Positions 30,432-39,146 of a stretch of 64,000 nucleotides of DNA are shown piece after piece. Within the stretch, counting starts at the first letter, position 1, and each line of letters starts with the position of its first letter. The stretch is from Kushneria aurantia DSM 21353 (GTDB taxonomy: Bacteria; Pseudomonadota; Gammaproteobacteria; Pseudomonadales; Halomonadaceae), in contig NZ_KB907865.1 in assembly GCF_000382245.1 (NCBI RefSeq), positions 1-64,000 on the forward strand. Direction: 5' to 3'. Both the position numbers and the translations under genes were made by a program. The notes under the pieces are model-generated. The model was not told the DNA's origin, did no database searches, and saw only the letters and a list, made by a program, of their open reading frames with translations.

Positions 30432-32609
30432 TCAGACACCGACCGCACCGCCGTCCAGCTTCTGAATCACCACCGTGGAAGCGCGCGGGCGTACCGTGCC
30501 GCTGGTGGCCTCGGTTGCCGACTGCACGTTCTGGTTGGGGTCGGCCGGCCAGTTGCCCGGATGCTGAATATTGATAAACAGCGAGGTCCTGTCCGGGGTG
30601 GCAAAGATACCGGTCACCTCGCAGCCGTTGGGTCCCACCGCGAAACGCCGCAGTTGCGCCTGGTCATCGGGGTTGACCACCGCCTGATCGCCGGGCCCGA
30701 TGCTCACCGTCGAGGGCACCACTGCCAGCACCTGATCGTTGGTGTAGTCGAGAACGCCGTCATAGCCGTTATCGGTCTCGATCCACAGGATGCCCCGGCC
30801 GTCGCCGCGATCGTCGTACCACAGGCCGTCGGGACTGGCGAACTGGTTGAGTTCGGTGAGACCGGAGAAGTTATCGGTATCGCCCGCCGCCGCGCCGAAC
30901 ACGAAAATATTCCACTCGAAGGTGGTTGCCCCGGCACTCGGCTCGCGCCAGCGAATCACCTGACCGGCCTCGTTATCGGGGCGCGGGTTGGCGGCGTTGA
31001 CCGGCGCGGTGTCATAACCGGCGCCCAGTGCCTCTATGCTGCTGGCGTCGTCGGTATAGGTGGCGGCCATGCCCTCGGCGGTGCGGTCGCTGTTGTTGGT
31101 CAGCGTCATGTAAACGTCGCCGGAAGCCGGATCGACAGTGCCCCACTCCGGGCGATCCATCGGCGTGGCGCCCAGCATATCGGCGGCGTCGCAGGTGTTG
31201 ATCAGCACGCCGGCCATATCGTCGGCACCGATGCCCAGCGCGTCCGACAGGCGGCGGCCATCCTGCGTCGTGGCATCGGGGGTCAGCGCCAGCCACTCGC
31301 CGCTGCCATCAGCGTCGAAGCGTGCGACATAGAGCGTCCCCTCATCCATGTACTTCGAACCGATGGCAAGGCGGTCATAGTCCTCACCCGGGCGGTTGGC
31401 ATCAGCCGGATCCCAGTTGGCGGCAGAGACGAACTTGTAGATGTACTCATTGCGCGCGTCGTGGCCGGTATAGAACACCACCGGCTCGCCTTCGGTCAGC
31501 TTGCCCGGCCAGCACCCCTCGTGACGGAAGCGACCCAACAGAGTGCGCTTCAAGGCGGCGGTTTCGGTGCTTACGCTGGTGGTATTGCCGTAGGGGTCGA
31601 TCTCGACCACATAGCCGAAGGTGCGCGGCTCGTTGCGATAGTCACCGCGGGCACTGGCCGCAGCGGGTGTGGCATCAAAGCGGGCAAACTCACCGTTGCT
31701 GCCCTGCGATGCCGCGGTCTCCCAGCCCCAGATGGAGCGCTCGCGCAGAATGCCCAGCCGGTCGTCGTCGGCATAGCGGTCGCTGTTCTTGATGAAGATG
31801 CCCGGCCAGTTCTCCTCGCAGGTGAGGTAGGTGCCCCAGGGGGTAAAGCCGTTGGCGCAGTTGTTGTTGGTACCACGGGTGCGAGTGCCGTCGTTCGAAT
31901 AGGCGGTGACGACATAGTCACTGCCGCGCACCGGCCCGGACAGCTCGATGGGGGTGCCGGTGGTAATACGTCGGTTGTAGCGCGAACCGGTATCCGACGA
32001 CCAGATGTTGTCACTGTTCTTGCTCAGCCTGACAATGGTGATGCCATAGGCGTTGATCTCGGTGCGCACCTCGTCCACCGGACGATCGCCACCCTGCTGG
32101 TTGGTCGGCCCGCCCTGCGGCGCCCACAGCGCGCTCTGATCGATGTACTCGTTGTTGAGCGCCATGATGAATTCACGCGAGGCACTCTCCTCGCTGAGCG
32201 GAAAGTGATACATGCCGTCGTGGTTCATGCCCACGCTTGCGGCCTGATACTCCGGCGTCATGCGACGATCGGTCGACCACTGTCCCACGCTGTTATTGAG
32301 CGGTGTCCCCCAGGGGATCAGTACCTGGGCGGTATAGCCTTCGGGTACCACAATGGCATCGGTTTTCGAGCCGCGGATCGATTCGAACCCGAGCGCCAGC
32401 GGCTCTACATCAGGTGTGTCGCCGCCGCCATCGTTGTCATCGTCATCGCTGCAGCCGACCAGACCGAAACCGCTCATCATGGTCATGGCGGCCATGCCCA
32501 TACCACCGTGCATCACGCCCCTTCTGGAAATGTGACGCTCGAGCACCGACGAAAAGGGCTCGTTACCGCTGCGGTTCAGAATGCGATGGTCCTCGATTTC
32601 CTTGCTCAT
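30432..32609 (-). CDS. phoX: PhoX-family (DUF839) alkaline phosphatase, Tat-exported
   Basis: Ca/Fe-dependent phosphomonoesterase that releases phosphate from organic phosphate outside the cytoplasm. It has 725 residues from ATG 32609, set by GGAGAG. The twin-arginine signal ISRRGVMHGGMGMAAMTMM is followed by GLVGCSDDDD, a possible lipobox with an acidic linker. Family hallmarks include LGFESIRGSKTDAIVVPEGYTAQVLIPWG, NHDGMYHFPL, TCEENWPGIF, GRFRHEGCWPG, NTCDAADMLGATPMDRPEWGTVDP and IFATPDRTSLFINIQHPGNW, where acidic and Cys residues bind metals. The promoter region contains a PhoB box. In P. putida, related large PhoX-type phosphatases leave the cell through a type II system. Confidence 0.92.
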   Translation of the reverse strand: MSKEIEDHRILNRSGNEPFSSVLERHISRRGVMHGGMGMAAMTMMSGFGLVGCSDDDDNDGGGDTPDVEPLALGFESIRGSKTDAIVVPEGYTAQVLIPWGTPLNNSVGQWSTDRRMTPEYQAASVGMNHDGMYHFPLSEESASREFIMALNNEYIDQSALWAPQGGPTNQQGGDRPVDEVRTEINAYGITIVRLSKNSDNIWSSDTGSRYNRRITTGTPIELSGPVRGSDYVVTAYSNDGTRTRGTNNNCANGFTPWGTYLTCEENWPGIFIKNSDRYADDDRLGILRERSIWGWETAASQGSNGEFARFDATPAAASARGDYRNEPRTFGYVVEIDPYGNTTSVSTETAALKRTLLGRFRHEGCWPGKLTEGEPVVFYTGHDARNEYIYKFVSAANWDPADANRPGEDYDRLAIGSKYMDEGTLYVARFDADGSGEWLALTPDATTQDGRRLSDALGIGADDMAGVLINTCDAADMLGATPMDRPEWGTVDPASGDVYMTLTNNSDRTAEGMAATYTDDASSIEALGAGYDTAPVNAANPRPDNEAGQVIRWREPSAGATTFEWNIFVFGAAAGDTDNFSGLTELNQFASPDGLWYDDRGDGRGILWIETDNGYDGVLDYTNDQVLAVVPSTVSIGPGDQAVVNPDDQAQLRRFAVGPNGCEVTGIFATPDRTSLFINIQHPGNWPADPNQNVQSATEATSGTVRPRASTVVIQKLDGGAVGV

Positions 32610-32651
32610 CAAGCTCTCCTCGAGTTGAGTTATTGTCACGCGACACGGCGC

Positions 32652-32685
32652 AATCTAGTGGAAGTCCGTGACAGCCTTTTTACAG
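32652..32685 (-). promoter_or_regulatory. PhoB-dependent promoter of phoX
   Basis: On the minus strand CTGTAAA-AAGG-CTGTCAC (32685 down to 32668) forms a Pho box: two direct 7-base half-sites 11 bases apart, matching in 13 of 14 positions or nearly so. It is followed after 10 bases by TAGATT (32657-32652) as -10. This is the standard class in which the box replaces the -35. Confidence 0.7.
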
Positions 32686-32918
32686 AAAAAATTTGGCAGC
32701 AGCGTCAAATCATTCATTAAAAATAAAATCCTGAATTAAATGAAAAGGCCTCATGACCCGTAGTACAAAATAAAATCCCAATGCGTTGATTCTAAAAAAA
32801 CAAAAGAACACAAAGCCGTGATTCTTCATGACATCACGCCCCGCCCATAGGTGACGCATAATGCTGCCCTGGAATGACAATAATGTTAAATCCGCACCGA
32901 CCGCTGCACGCAGCTCAT

Positions 32919-32953
32919 CTGTCACAAAAACGACATGATTTCTTCATTAACAT
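32919..32953 (+). promoter_or_regulatory. PhoB-type promoter of the SoxB-like/gsp operon
   Basis: CTGTCAC-AAAA-ACGACAT (32919-32936) has a perfect first half-site, the usual A-rich spacer and a weaker second half. Eleven bases on lies TAACAT (32948-32953) as -10. It is divergent from the phoX promoter 230 bases away. A short palindrome CTGTCCCTGACAG follows at 32955-32967. Confidence 0.55.
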
Positions 32954-33008
32954 GCCTGTCCCTGACAGAAGGTAATGCTTTACCACGACGCTCTTGAAGG
33001 AGGCGTCG

Positions 33009-34742
33009 GTGGCCATTCCCGGGAGCAACATGACCAATTTTGCCATCCACAGAGAGCGTTCGGCAGCGCCGGATGCCACTCGCTCGTGTTGTTTCAACAT
33101 CGGGCGTCGGCGCTTTGTGGGCGCCCTGGGGGCGGGAATAGCGGGGGCAGCCCTGGCGGGCTGCGCAGCGACCGGCACGGGGGGGCGCCGCCGTTCATTG
33201 GCGCCGGGCCGGCGCGTCGAACTACTCTACCTGGCCGATACGCTGGAGTGTCTAAAGCCCTCTCGCCCGGTCGCGCCGGCAACCTTTCTGGGCCCCGCCT
33301 CGCTGCTGGGTGCCGAGCCCTGGGCGACCGCCGGAGACGTCGCCACCCTCGCCGGCGCAGCCGGCCGCGACTGGCAACGGCTATGTATTCCCGAACTCGC
33401 CGTAGCACAGCAGAGCGGCGGCTACGGCGGCCTGGCGGCGCGCCTTGAGCAGCTGCGCGAAAGCCTCGGCGCGGCGCGCACCCTGACGCTGGAGAACGGC
33501 CAGTGCTGGAGCGGCAGCGGCCTGGGCCACCTGTCCAACGGCCGAGCCGGGCTCGACGCCAGCCGGCTGCTGGGCAGCGACGCGCGGGTCAGCAGCGACG
33601 AACGGGTGCTGTGGCCACAGCAGGTCGAGAGCCTCTATCGCCGCTTCGAGCGCCCGGTGCTGGGCGCCCTGCCCGCCGGGCGCAGCGCGGCGGTGACGCC
33701 GGCGACCCGCTTCGAGCGCGACGGCGTGCGCGTCGCCGTGGTGGGCGCCACCGACCCTCATGCCTTTGACGAGTCGCGCCAGCTGGACGCCTGGTATCAG
33801 GCGCTGCACTCAAGCGTCGAGGACGCCGCCAAGGGCGCCGACCTGGTGGTGTTGATGGCCGACACCGGCAGCGGCGTGGCACGCTGGCTGGCCGGCCGGC
33901 TGCCGGCGGTCGATCTGGTGCTGGCGGCACGCGGCCAGGATTTCTGGCCCGATCTGATTCAGGTCGACCACCGCAGCGGTGGCCAGGTGCCCCTCTGTCT
34001 GCCCGGCAGCCACGCCAGCGGTTTCTATCAGCTCAGCTGTGTCAGCGATAGCGACGGCTGGCGCGTCGAGGCACGCTTTCACCTCAACGACGGCGCTCTA
34101 TCCCCCGAGCGCAGCGCACCGCTGCAGGCGCGTTTCGATCAGCTGCGCGCGCCCTACGCCGGCTGGCTCGACCGCCGGCTGGCGACCGCTCCCGACTGGC
34201 TGTGGCGTCGCGACAGCGCCGGCGGCAGCTGGGATGCACTGATCGCTGCCGCCCTCGCTGAAGGAGAAGGCGATCACGCGCTGCTGCCGGGGCTGCGCTA
34301 CGACAGCCCGCTCGCCCCGGGGGAAGCCATTACCCGCGACCACCTGCTGCGTCTGACCGGCGGCTATCCGGCGCGGGTGACAGGGCTCGAGTTGAGCCGC
34401 GACGATCTGCACCAGTTGGTCGAACGCAGCGTCGACAACAGCCTCGGCACGCCGCTGGTGATCAACAATAGCCAGGACCTGCCGCGCCTGAGCGGCGCCG
34501 ACTGGCAGCTCGACTACGGCGCCGGGCCGGGCGAGCGCAGCCGTATCGACGCACCCGCCGGCACTCATCGCTGGCAGACCTTCAGCGCCCGCCCCGAGGC
34601 GCCGCCGGGCGAGCCGCTGTGGCAGCGCATGGAGCGCTTTCTGCTCGACCGGCCGTCACTGACCCTGCCGCCGCGACCGGATGTCGAGGCACGCTACGTC
34701 GACGGCCATCCCGGCTGGCACCCCGAAGCCAGGCTGACATGA
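33009..34742 (+). CDS. Tat-exported SoxB-like protein with degenerate metal site
   Basis: 577 residues from GTG 33009 (AGGAGG five bases upstream; ATG 33030 is an alternative). The twin-arginine signal GRRRFVGALGAGIAG leads to LAGC, a lipobox. The body resembles SoxB and 5'-nucleotidases. LLYLADTLECLKP aligns with the DCHAQLKP-type first motif. ENGQCWSGSG aligns with DGGDTWQGS, ADTG with SHNG, and AARGQD with GGHTHD. PGEAITRDHLLRLTGGYP and the WQRMERFLLDR...GHPG ending match the C-terminal domain. Most metal-binding His/Asn/Asp residues are therefore lost, which points to a binding or structural role. It overlaps gspC (ATGA) and heads the type II secretion operon. The homology is from memory; I am fairly sure of the fold and less so of the function. 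Confidence 0.6.
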   Translation: MAIPGSNMTNFAIHRERSAAPDATRSCCFNIGRRRFVGALGAGIAGAALAGCAATGTGGRRRSLAPGRRVELLYLADTLECLKPSRPVAPATFLGPASLLGAEPWATAGDVATLAGAAGRDWQRLCIPELAVAQQSGGYGGLAARLEQLRESLGAARTLTLENGQCWSGSGLGHLSNGRAGLDASRLLGSDARVSSDERVLWPQQVESLYRRFERPVLGALPAGRSAAVTPATRFERDGVRVAVVGATDPHAFDESRQLDAWYQALHSSVEDAAKGADLVVLMADTGSGVARWLAGRLPAVDLVLAARGQDFWPDLIQVDHRSGGQVPLCLPGSHASGFYQLSCVSDSDGWRVEARFHLNDGALSPERSAPLQARFDQLRAPYAGWLDRRLATAPDWLWRRDSAGGSWDALIAAALAEGEGDHALLPGLRYDSPLAPGEAITRDHLLRLTGGYPARVTGLELSRDDLHQLVERSVDNSLGTPLVINNSQDLPRLSGADWQLDYGAGPGERSRIDAPAGTHRWQTFSARPEAPPGEPLWQRMERFLLDRPSLTLPPRPDVEARYVDGHPGWHPEARLT

Positions 34743-35248
34743 AAACAGCGGCGCTCACCAACGCTTTCACGCACCCCGCCGCGTGGCGCTGGCTCGGCTG
34801 GTGCCTGCTGGCGTGGCTGGCCGCTCATGCGCTGTCCGGCGTCGCACAGCTGGTCGTGCAGAGTGACAGCCCGGCGGCCACAAACACCGAGGTGCGCCTC
34901 GAACCGGCCTGGTTGCCGGTGGTGTCGTCGCAATGGGGCAGTGAAGTGGCCGGCGACGAGACGATACCGCTGACCGATCTCCCCTGGCAGGTGGTCGGCC
35001 GGGCGCTGAGTGCCGGCGGCGCGGCCTCGCTGGTGGTGCTGTCGACGCCAGACGGCCAGCGCGCCCTGATGGTGGGCGATGAGATCGAGGCCGGAATCAG
35101 CGTCGCCGCTATCGATGCCCAGGGCATCGTGCTCTCCCGTCACGGTCGCGCCGAGCGCCTGCCGTGGCCCGAGCCGCAAGCGCAGGACGGCGCCATTACG
35201 CCTGCTGACAACGACATGCCACCTCGATCCTCTTCCCGGGAGCCATGA
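34739..35248 (+). CDS. gspC: Type II secretion protein GspC
   Basis: 169 residues. One N-terminal membrane helix (LGWCLLAWLAAHALSGVAQLVV) precedes a periplasmic homology region (LPWQVVGRALSAGGAASLVVLSTPDGQRALMVGDEI), which contacts the N0 domain of the secretin. There is no PDZ or coiled-coil domain, so it is a short GspC. It overlaps the upstream SoxB-like stop and the gspD start by four bases each, which indicates tight translational coupling. Confidence 0.85.
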   Translation: MKTAALTNAFTHPAAWRWLGWCLLAWLAAHALSGVAQLVVQSDSPAATNTEVRLEPAWLPVVSSQWGSEVAGDETIPLTDLPWQVVGRALSAGGAASLVVLSTPDGQRALMVGDEIEAGISVAAIDAQGIVLSRHGRAERLPWPEPQAQDGAITPADNDMPPRSSSREP

Positions 35249-37413
35249 TCATGAGATGTCGCCCGCTGCTCATTCTCCTGCTGCTGTTGCTGGCCCTGCC
35301 GGCGGCCGCGGCCAGCCAGTCCGACGGCGCCAGTGCACGCTACGACGTCAACTTTCAGGACACCAGCCTGCGCGAGTTCATCGACAGCGTGGGGCGCATC
35401 ACCGGCCGCGACTTCATCGTCGATCCACGGGTGCAGGGCAACATCTCGCTGACCAGCCAGCGCCGGCTGAGCGCCGAGGAGCTTTATCGCGTCTTCCAGA
35501 ACGAGCTACAGGTCAACGGCTACGCCACCGTACCGCTGGATAACGGCCAGGTACGTATCGTGCCGGCCCAGACCTCGCGCAGCCAGCCGATTCCGTTTGG
35601 CGACGAGGGCGGTGGCAACACCGTCGCCACCGCCGTAATCGAGACGCGCAACCTCGACGCCGCCACGCTTGCCAACGTGCTGCAGCCGCTGGTCGACAGC
35701 CAGGTGGGGACCGTCACGCCCTGGCCGGAGAGCAATCTGGTGGTGGTCACCGACTGGCGCGACAACCTGCAGCGCCTCGAACGGCTGGCCACCCGGCTGG
35801 ACCGCCAGCGCAACCTGCAGGCCGAGGTAATACCGCTGGAACATGCCAGCGCCGACGAACTGGCGGAGACGCTGGATACGCTGATGGAGAACGAGGGCGG
35901 CGGCCAGGTGCGGGTCGTCGCCAACCAGCGTGCCAATGCACTGGTCGTCTACGGCAGTGGCGAGGGGCTGGCGCGGGTGCGCCAGCTGGCCGCTTCGCTG
36001 GACGAGCCGCAGTCGTCGAACCAGCGCAATACCCGGGTCATCTACCTCAACAACATCAGTGCCGAATCAGTGGTCGAGGTGCTGGGCGGGCTGAGCGGCG
36101 ACAGCAATCAGGCCGCCTCGGGCATGGCGCAGCAGGCGCGTCGCTTCGCCCAGCGCGCCGTCGGCAGTGAAAGCAGTGCCTTCGGTATGGCCAGCGACGG
36201 TCTCGGCAGCGGCGGCGCAGGGAGCAGCCGCGACGGCCGCACCCTGCCCGACCTGCCCGATGCCGAGAGTCGCAATCCGCCGCTGTCCGGCACGCTCTCC
36301 AGCGGCAGCGGCGAAGTCGGCTTCGCCGTACACCCCTCGACCAATGCGCTGGTGCTGATCGGCCCGCCGGCGCGCCTTGACGAATACGAAGCGATCATCG
36401 GCCAGCTCGATATCCGCCGCGCCCAGGTCGCGGTGGAGGCGATCATCGCCGAGATCACCGAATCCCGCGCCCGCCGTCTCGGCGTGCAGTGGCTGTTCGG
36501 TGACTTCAGCAGCGACGGCGCCACTCCGGTGGGCGGCTTCAACTATCCGGCCGACGGCCAGCCCGGCATCAATTCGGTGGCCGGCGCCATCGCTTCGGGT
36601 GACAACAGTCAGCTGGGCCGCCTGCTGGGCAGCGTCACCGGCGTCACCGCCGGCGTGGGTCGCGTCAGCGACAGCGGCTTCAGCTTCGCCGCCCTGCTCA
36701 GCGCGCTGCAGAGCGACAGCGAGACCAATCTGCTCTCCACCCCCTCGCTGACCACCCTGGACAACAGCGAGGCCTATATTCTGGTGGGTCAGGAAGTGCC
36801 CTTCGTCACCGGCTCGACCACCTTCAACGACAGCCCCTATCAGATCATCCAGCGCGAGGATATCGGCGTCAGCCTGCGCATCCGCCCCTCGATCAGCTCC
36901 GACAACACCATCCGCATGGATATCGTCCAGGAGGTGTCGTCGCTGGCGCCCAACGTCCAGGCCTCGGATGTGGTCACCAACAAACGCGAGATCGAAACCT
37001 CGGTGATCACCAACGACGGCGGCATCGTGGTGCTGGGCGGGCTGATCAGCAACTCGGGCAATTCGAACTCGGCGCAGGTGCCGCTGCTGGGCGACATTCC
37101 GCTGCTCGGCAACCTCTTTCAGTACACTCGAGCCGAGCGTGACAAGCAGAACCTGATGGTCTTCATTCGCGCCCGGGTGATCCGCAGCCCGGCGCAGATG
37201 GATCGCGCCACCGGCGACAAGTACCGCTATATGCGCGCCCAACAGTTGCTGGCGGGCTTCGAGGACGAACAGACACTGGCGCCCTGGCAGGAGGCCCGCG
37301 ACGCGCCGGATACCGACGCGGGTCAGCCGGCTCCCCACGCAGATCAGCAGCGCGCCGGCTGGCAGCGGCTCTACCCCTCGATGCGCAGCCGACTGGGAAG
37401 CCTCGCGCCGTGA
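35245..37413 (+). CDS. gspD: Type II secretion outer-membrane secretin GspD
   Basis: Outer-membrane gate of the system. It has 722 residues. A signal peptide (LLILLLLLLALPAAAA) is followed by N0 (FQDTSLREFIDSVGRITGRDFIVDP), N1-N3 repeats (about 130-390, with a Gly/Ser-rich insertion near 300-345), and the secretin barrel with VPFVTGSTTFNDSPYQIIQREDIGVSLRIRP by position 515-545. The VPLLGDIPLLGNLF signature lies near residue 612. The start is ATG 35245 or the better-spaced ATG 35251. No S-domain lipoprotein partner gene (gspS) is in the operon. Confidence 0.95.
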   Translation: MIMRCRPLLILLLLLLALPAAAASQSDGASARYDVNFQDTSLREFIDSVGRITGRDFIVDPRVQGNISLTSQRRLSAEELYRVFQNELQVNGYATVPLDNGQVRIVPAQTSRSQPIPFGDEGGGNTVATAVIETRNLDAATLANVLQPLVDSQVGTVTPWPESNLVVVTDWRDNLQRLERLATRLDRQRNLQAEVIPLEHASADELAETLDTLMENEGGGQVRVVANQRANALVVYGSGEGLARVRQLAASLDEPQSSNQRNTRVIYLNNISAESVVEVLGGLSGDSNQAASGMAQQARRFAQRAVGSESSAFGMASDGLGSGGAGSSRDGRTLPDLPDAESRNPPLSGTLSSGSGEVGFAVHPSTNALVLIGPPARLDEYEAIIGQLDIRRAQVAVEAIIAEITESRARRLGVQWLFGDFSSDGATPVGGFNYPADGQPGINSVAGAIASGDNSQLGRLLGSVTGVTAGVGRVSDSGFSFAALLSALQSDSETNLLSTPSLTTLDNSEAYILVGQEVPFVTGSTTFNDSPYQIIQREDIGVSLRIRPSISSDNTIRMDIVQEVSSLAPNVQASDVVTNKREIETSVITNDGGIVVLGGLISNSGNSNSAQVPLLGDIPLLGNLFQYTRAERDKQNLMVFIRARVIRSPAQMDRATGDKYRYMRAQQLLAGFEDEQTLAPWQEARDAPDTDAGQPAPHADQQRAGWQRLYPSMRSRLGSLAP

Positions 37414-38921
37414 TGCCCGAAAGTACCCTTGCCGCCACCGACCACCCCGCCGGTCCGCTGCCCTACCGGCTGGCCAAACGCGCCGGCGTGGCGATCGTGC
37501 CGGAGAGCGAGCACTACCGGCTGCTGTGCCGCGATGACGGCTCGGCGCTGCAGTGCGAGGTGCTGCAGGACATTCAGCGCCGCCGCGGCCGCGCCACGGG
37601 CTGCGAATGGCTCGACGCCAACGCCTTCGAAGCCCGGCTGGGGGCGCTTTACGACGCCGACCGAACCAACAACGAAGCGCTGCTCGAAGGGCTGGCCGAG
37701 CACGTCGACCTCGACAGCCTGATGCAGGAGCTGCCGCGCGCCGAGGACCTGCTGGAGAGCGAAAACGAGGCGCCAGTGATCCGCCTGATCAACGGTGTCT
37801 TCTCCGAGGCGCTGCGGCTGTCGGCCTCCGACGTTCACGTCGAGCCCTTCGAGCGTGAGCTGCTGATACGCCTGCGCGTCGACGGCGCCCTGCGCGAGGC
37901 GCTACGCCCACCCAGGGTGCTGGCGCCGGTGCTGATCTCGCGCATCAAGGTGATGGCGCGACTGGATATCGCCGAGAAGCGCCAGCCCCAGGACGGCCGC
38001 ATCACGGTGCGCGCCGCCGGCCGCGAGGTCGATATCCGCGTCTCCACCCTGCCCGGCATCCACGGTGAGCGGGTGGTGATGCGCCTGCTCGACAAGCAGG
38101 CATCGCTGCTCGACCTCGACCGGCTGGGCATGCCATCGGCACTGCTGGCGCGCTACCGCCGGGTGCTGCGCCAGCCCAACGGCATTCTGCTCAACACCGG
38201 CCCCACCGGTTCGGGCAAGACCACTACCCTCTACGCCAGCCTCAACGCGCTCAATGACCGCAGCCGCAACATCCTCACCGTCGAGGACCCGGTGGAGTAC
38301 GCCATCCCCGGCATCGGCCAGACCCCGGTCAACCCCCACGCCGGGCTGACCTTCGCCCACGGCCTGCGCGCCATTCTGCGCCAGGACCCGGACATCATCA
38401 TGATCGGCGAAATCCGCGACCTGGAGACCGCCTCCACCGCCGTGCAGTCGAGCCTCACCGGCCACCTGGTGCTCTCCACCCTGCACACCAACAGCGCCCT
38501 GGGGGCAGTGGCGCGGCTGCGTGACATGGGGGTCGAACCCTTTCTGCTGGCGACCAGTCTCAAGGGCGTGATGGCACAGCGGCTGGTGCGCCGCCTGTGC
38601 CCCCACTGCCGCCGCTGGCGCGCGCGCGAGGCCAGCGACGTGCAGTGGCTGGCCGGCATCGAACGCCTCGAACGCCTCGCCGAGGCGGTGGGCTGCCCGC
38701 ACTGCGACCACAGCGGCTATCGCGGCCGGCTGGGGCTTTACGAATTCATTCCCATCGACGAGCGCCTGGCGGGGCTGATCCATGACGGCGCCGCCGAGGC
38801 CGAACTGGCGCAGCACGCCTTCACCGATGCCGGCGCGCAGTCGCTGACCCACGCCGCGCTGGCGCGGCTGGAGGCGGGCGACACCAGCCTCGACGAGGTA
38901 CTACGCGCCATCCATCAGTGA
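37410..38921 (+). CDS. gspE: Type II secretion ATPase GspE
   Basis: Hexameric cytoplasmic ATPase. It has 503 residues. The N-terminal N1E domain binds GspL. The Walker A motif GPTGSGKTTTLYA lies near residue 265, with Asp and His boxes (LTVEDPVEY, TGHLVLSTLHTN) and the Walker B region IIMIGEIRDLETA. A tetracysteine zinc motif follows (CPHC near 395 and CPHC near 431). It starts at GTG 37410, overlapping the gspD stop. A 225-base gap with a structured repeat separates it from gspF. Confidence 0.95.
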   Translation: MMPESTLAATDHPAGPLPYRLAKRAGVAIVPESEHYRLLCRDDGSALQCEVLQDIQRRRGRATGCEWLDANAFEARLGALYDADRTNNEALLEGLAEHVDLDSLMQELPRAEDLLESENEAPVIRLINGVFSEALRLSASDVHVEPFERELLIRLRVDGALREALRPPRVLAPVLISRIKVMARLDIAEKRQPQDGRITVRAAGREVDIRVSTLPGIHGERVVMRLLDKQASLLDLDRLGMPSALLARYRRVLRQPNGILLNTGPTGSGKTTTLYASLNALNDRSRNILTVEDPVEYAIPGIGQTPVNPHAGLTFAHGLRAILRQDPDIIMIGEIRDLETASTAVQSSLTGHLVLSTLHTNSALGAVARLRDMGVEPFLLATSLKGVMAQRLVRRLCPHCRRWRAREASDVQWLAGIERLERLAEAVGCPHCDHSGYRGRLGLYEFIPIDERLAGLIHDGAAEAELAQHAFTDAGAQSLTHAALARLEAGDTSLDEVLRAIHQ

Positions 38922-38960
38922 TGCCGGATGGTATTCGCAACGAGAGCGTTCATCTCACCG

Positions 38961-39046
38961 GGAGCAGGTTGAAGCAAGGGTCTTTCGACAGGAAGTCGAA
39001 AGTAGCGCCCAGGGAGGGGGCACAGCGCCCTTGCGTTACCTGCCCG
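38961..39046. repeat. Intergenic structured repeat, copy 2, inside gsp operon
   Basis: Second copy of the element at 4606-4690, placed between gspE and gspF. The inner hairpin TTTCGAC (38983-38989) with GTCGAAA (38995-39001) differs in sequence from copy 1 but keeps pairing. The middle arms CAAGGG (38975-38980) and CCCTTG (39028-39033), and the outer CAGGT (38965-38969) and ACCTG (39038-39042), nest around it. It interrupts an operon whose other junctions overlap or nearly touch. Confidence 0.65.
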
Positions 39047-39146
39047 CGGTGAAATGAAGCGCCTGAGGCGCTTTCAGGGTGACGCAAAACTGCAATCGAG
39101 CGCGGTCAGACTATCGCGCCCGAGTGCCGCTATCGCAGGAGGAGGC

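Noticed and set aside
32710-32925. 71-residue minus-strand frame in the phoX-gsp intergenic region
   Set aside because: AT-rich, no ribosome-binding site or homology recognised, and it would overlap the Pho box of the gsp operon.
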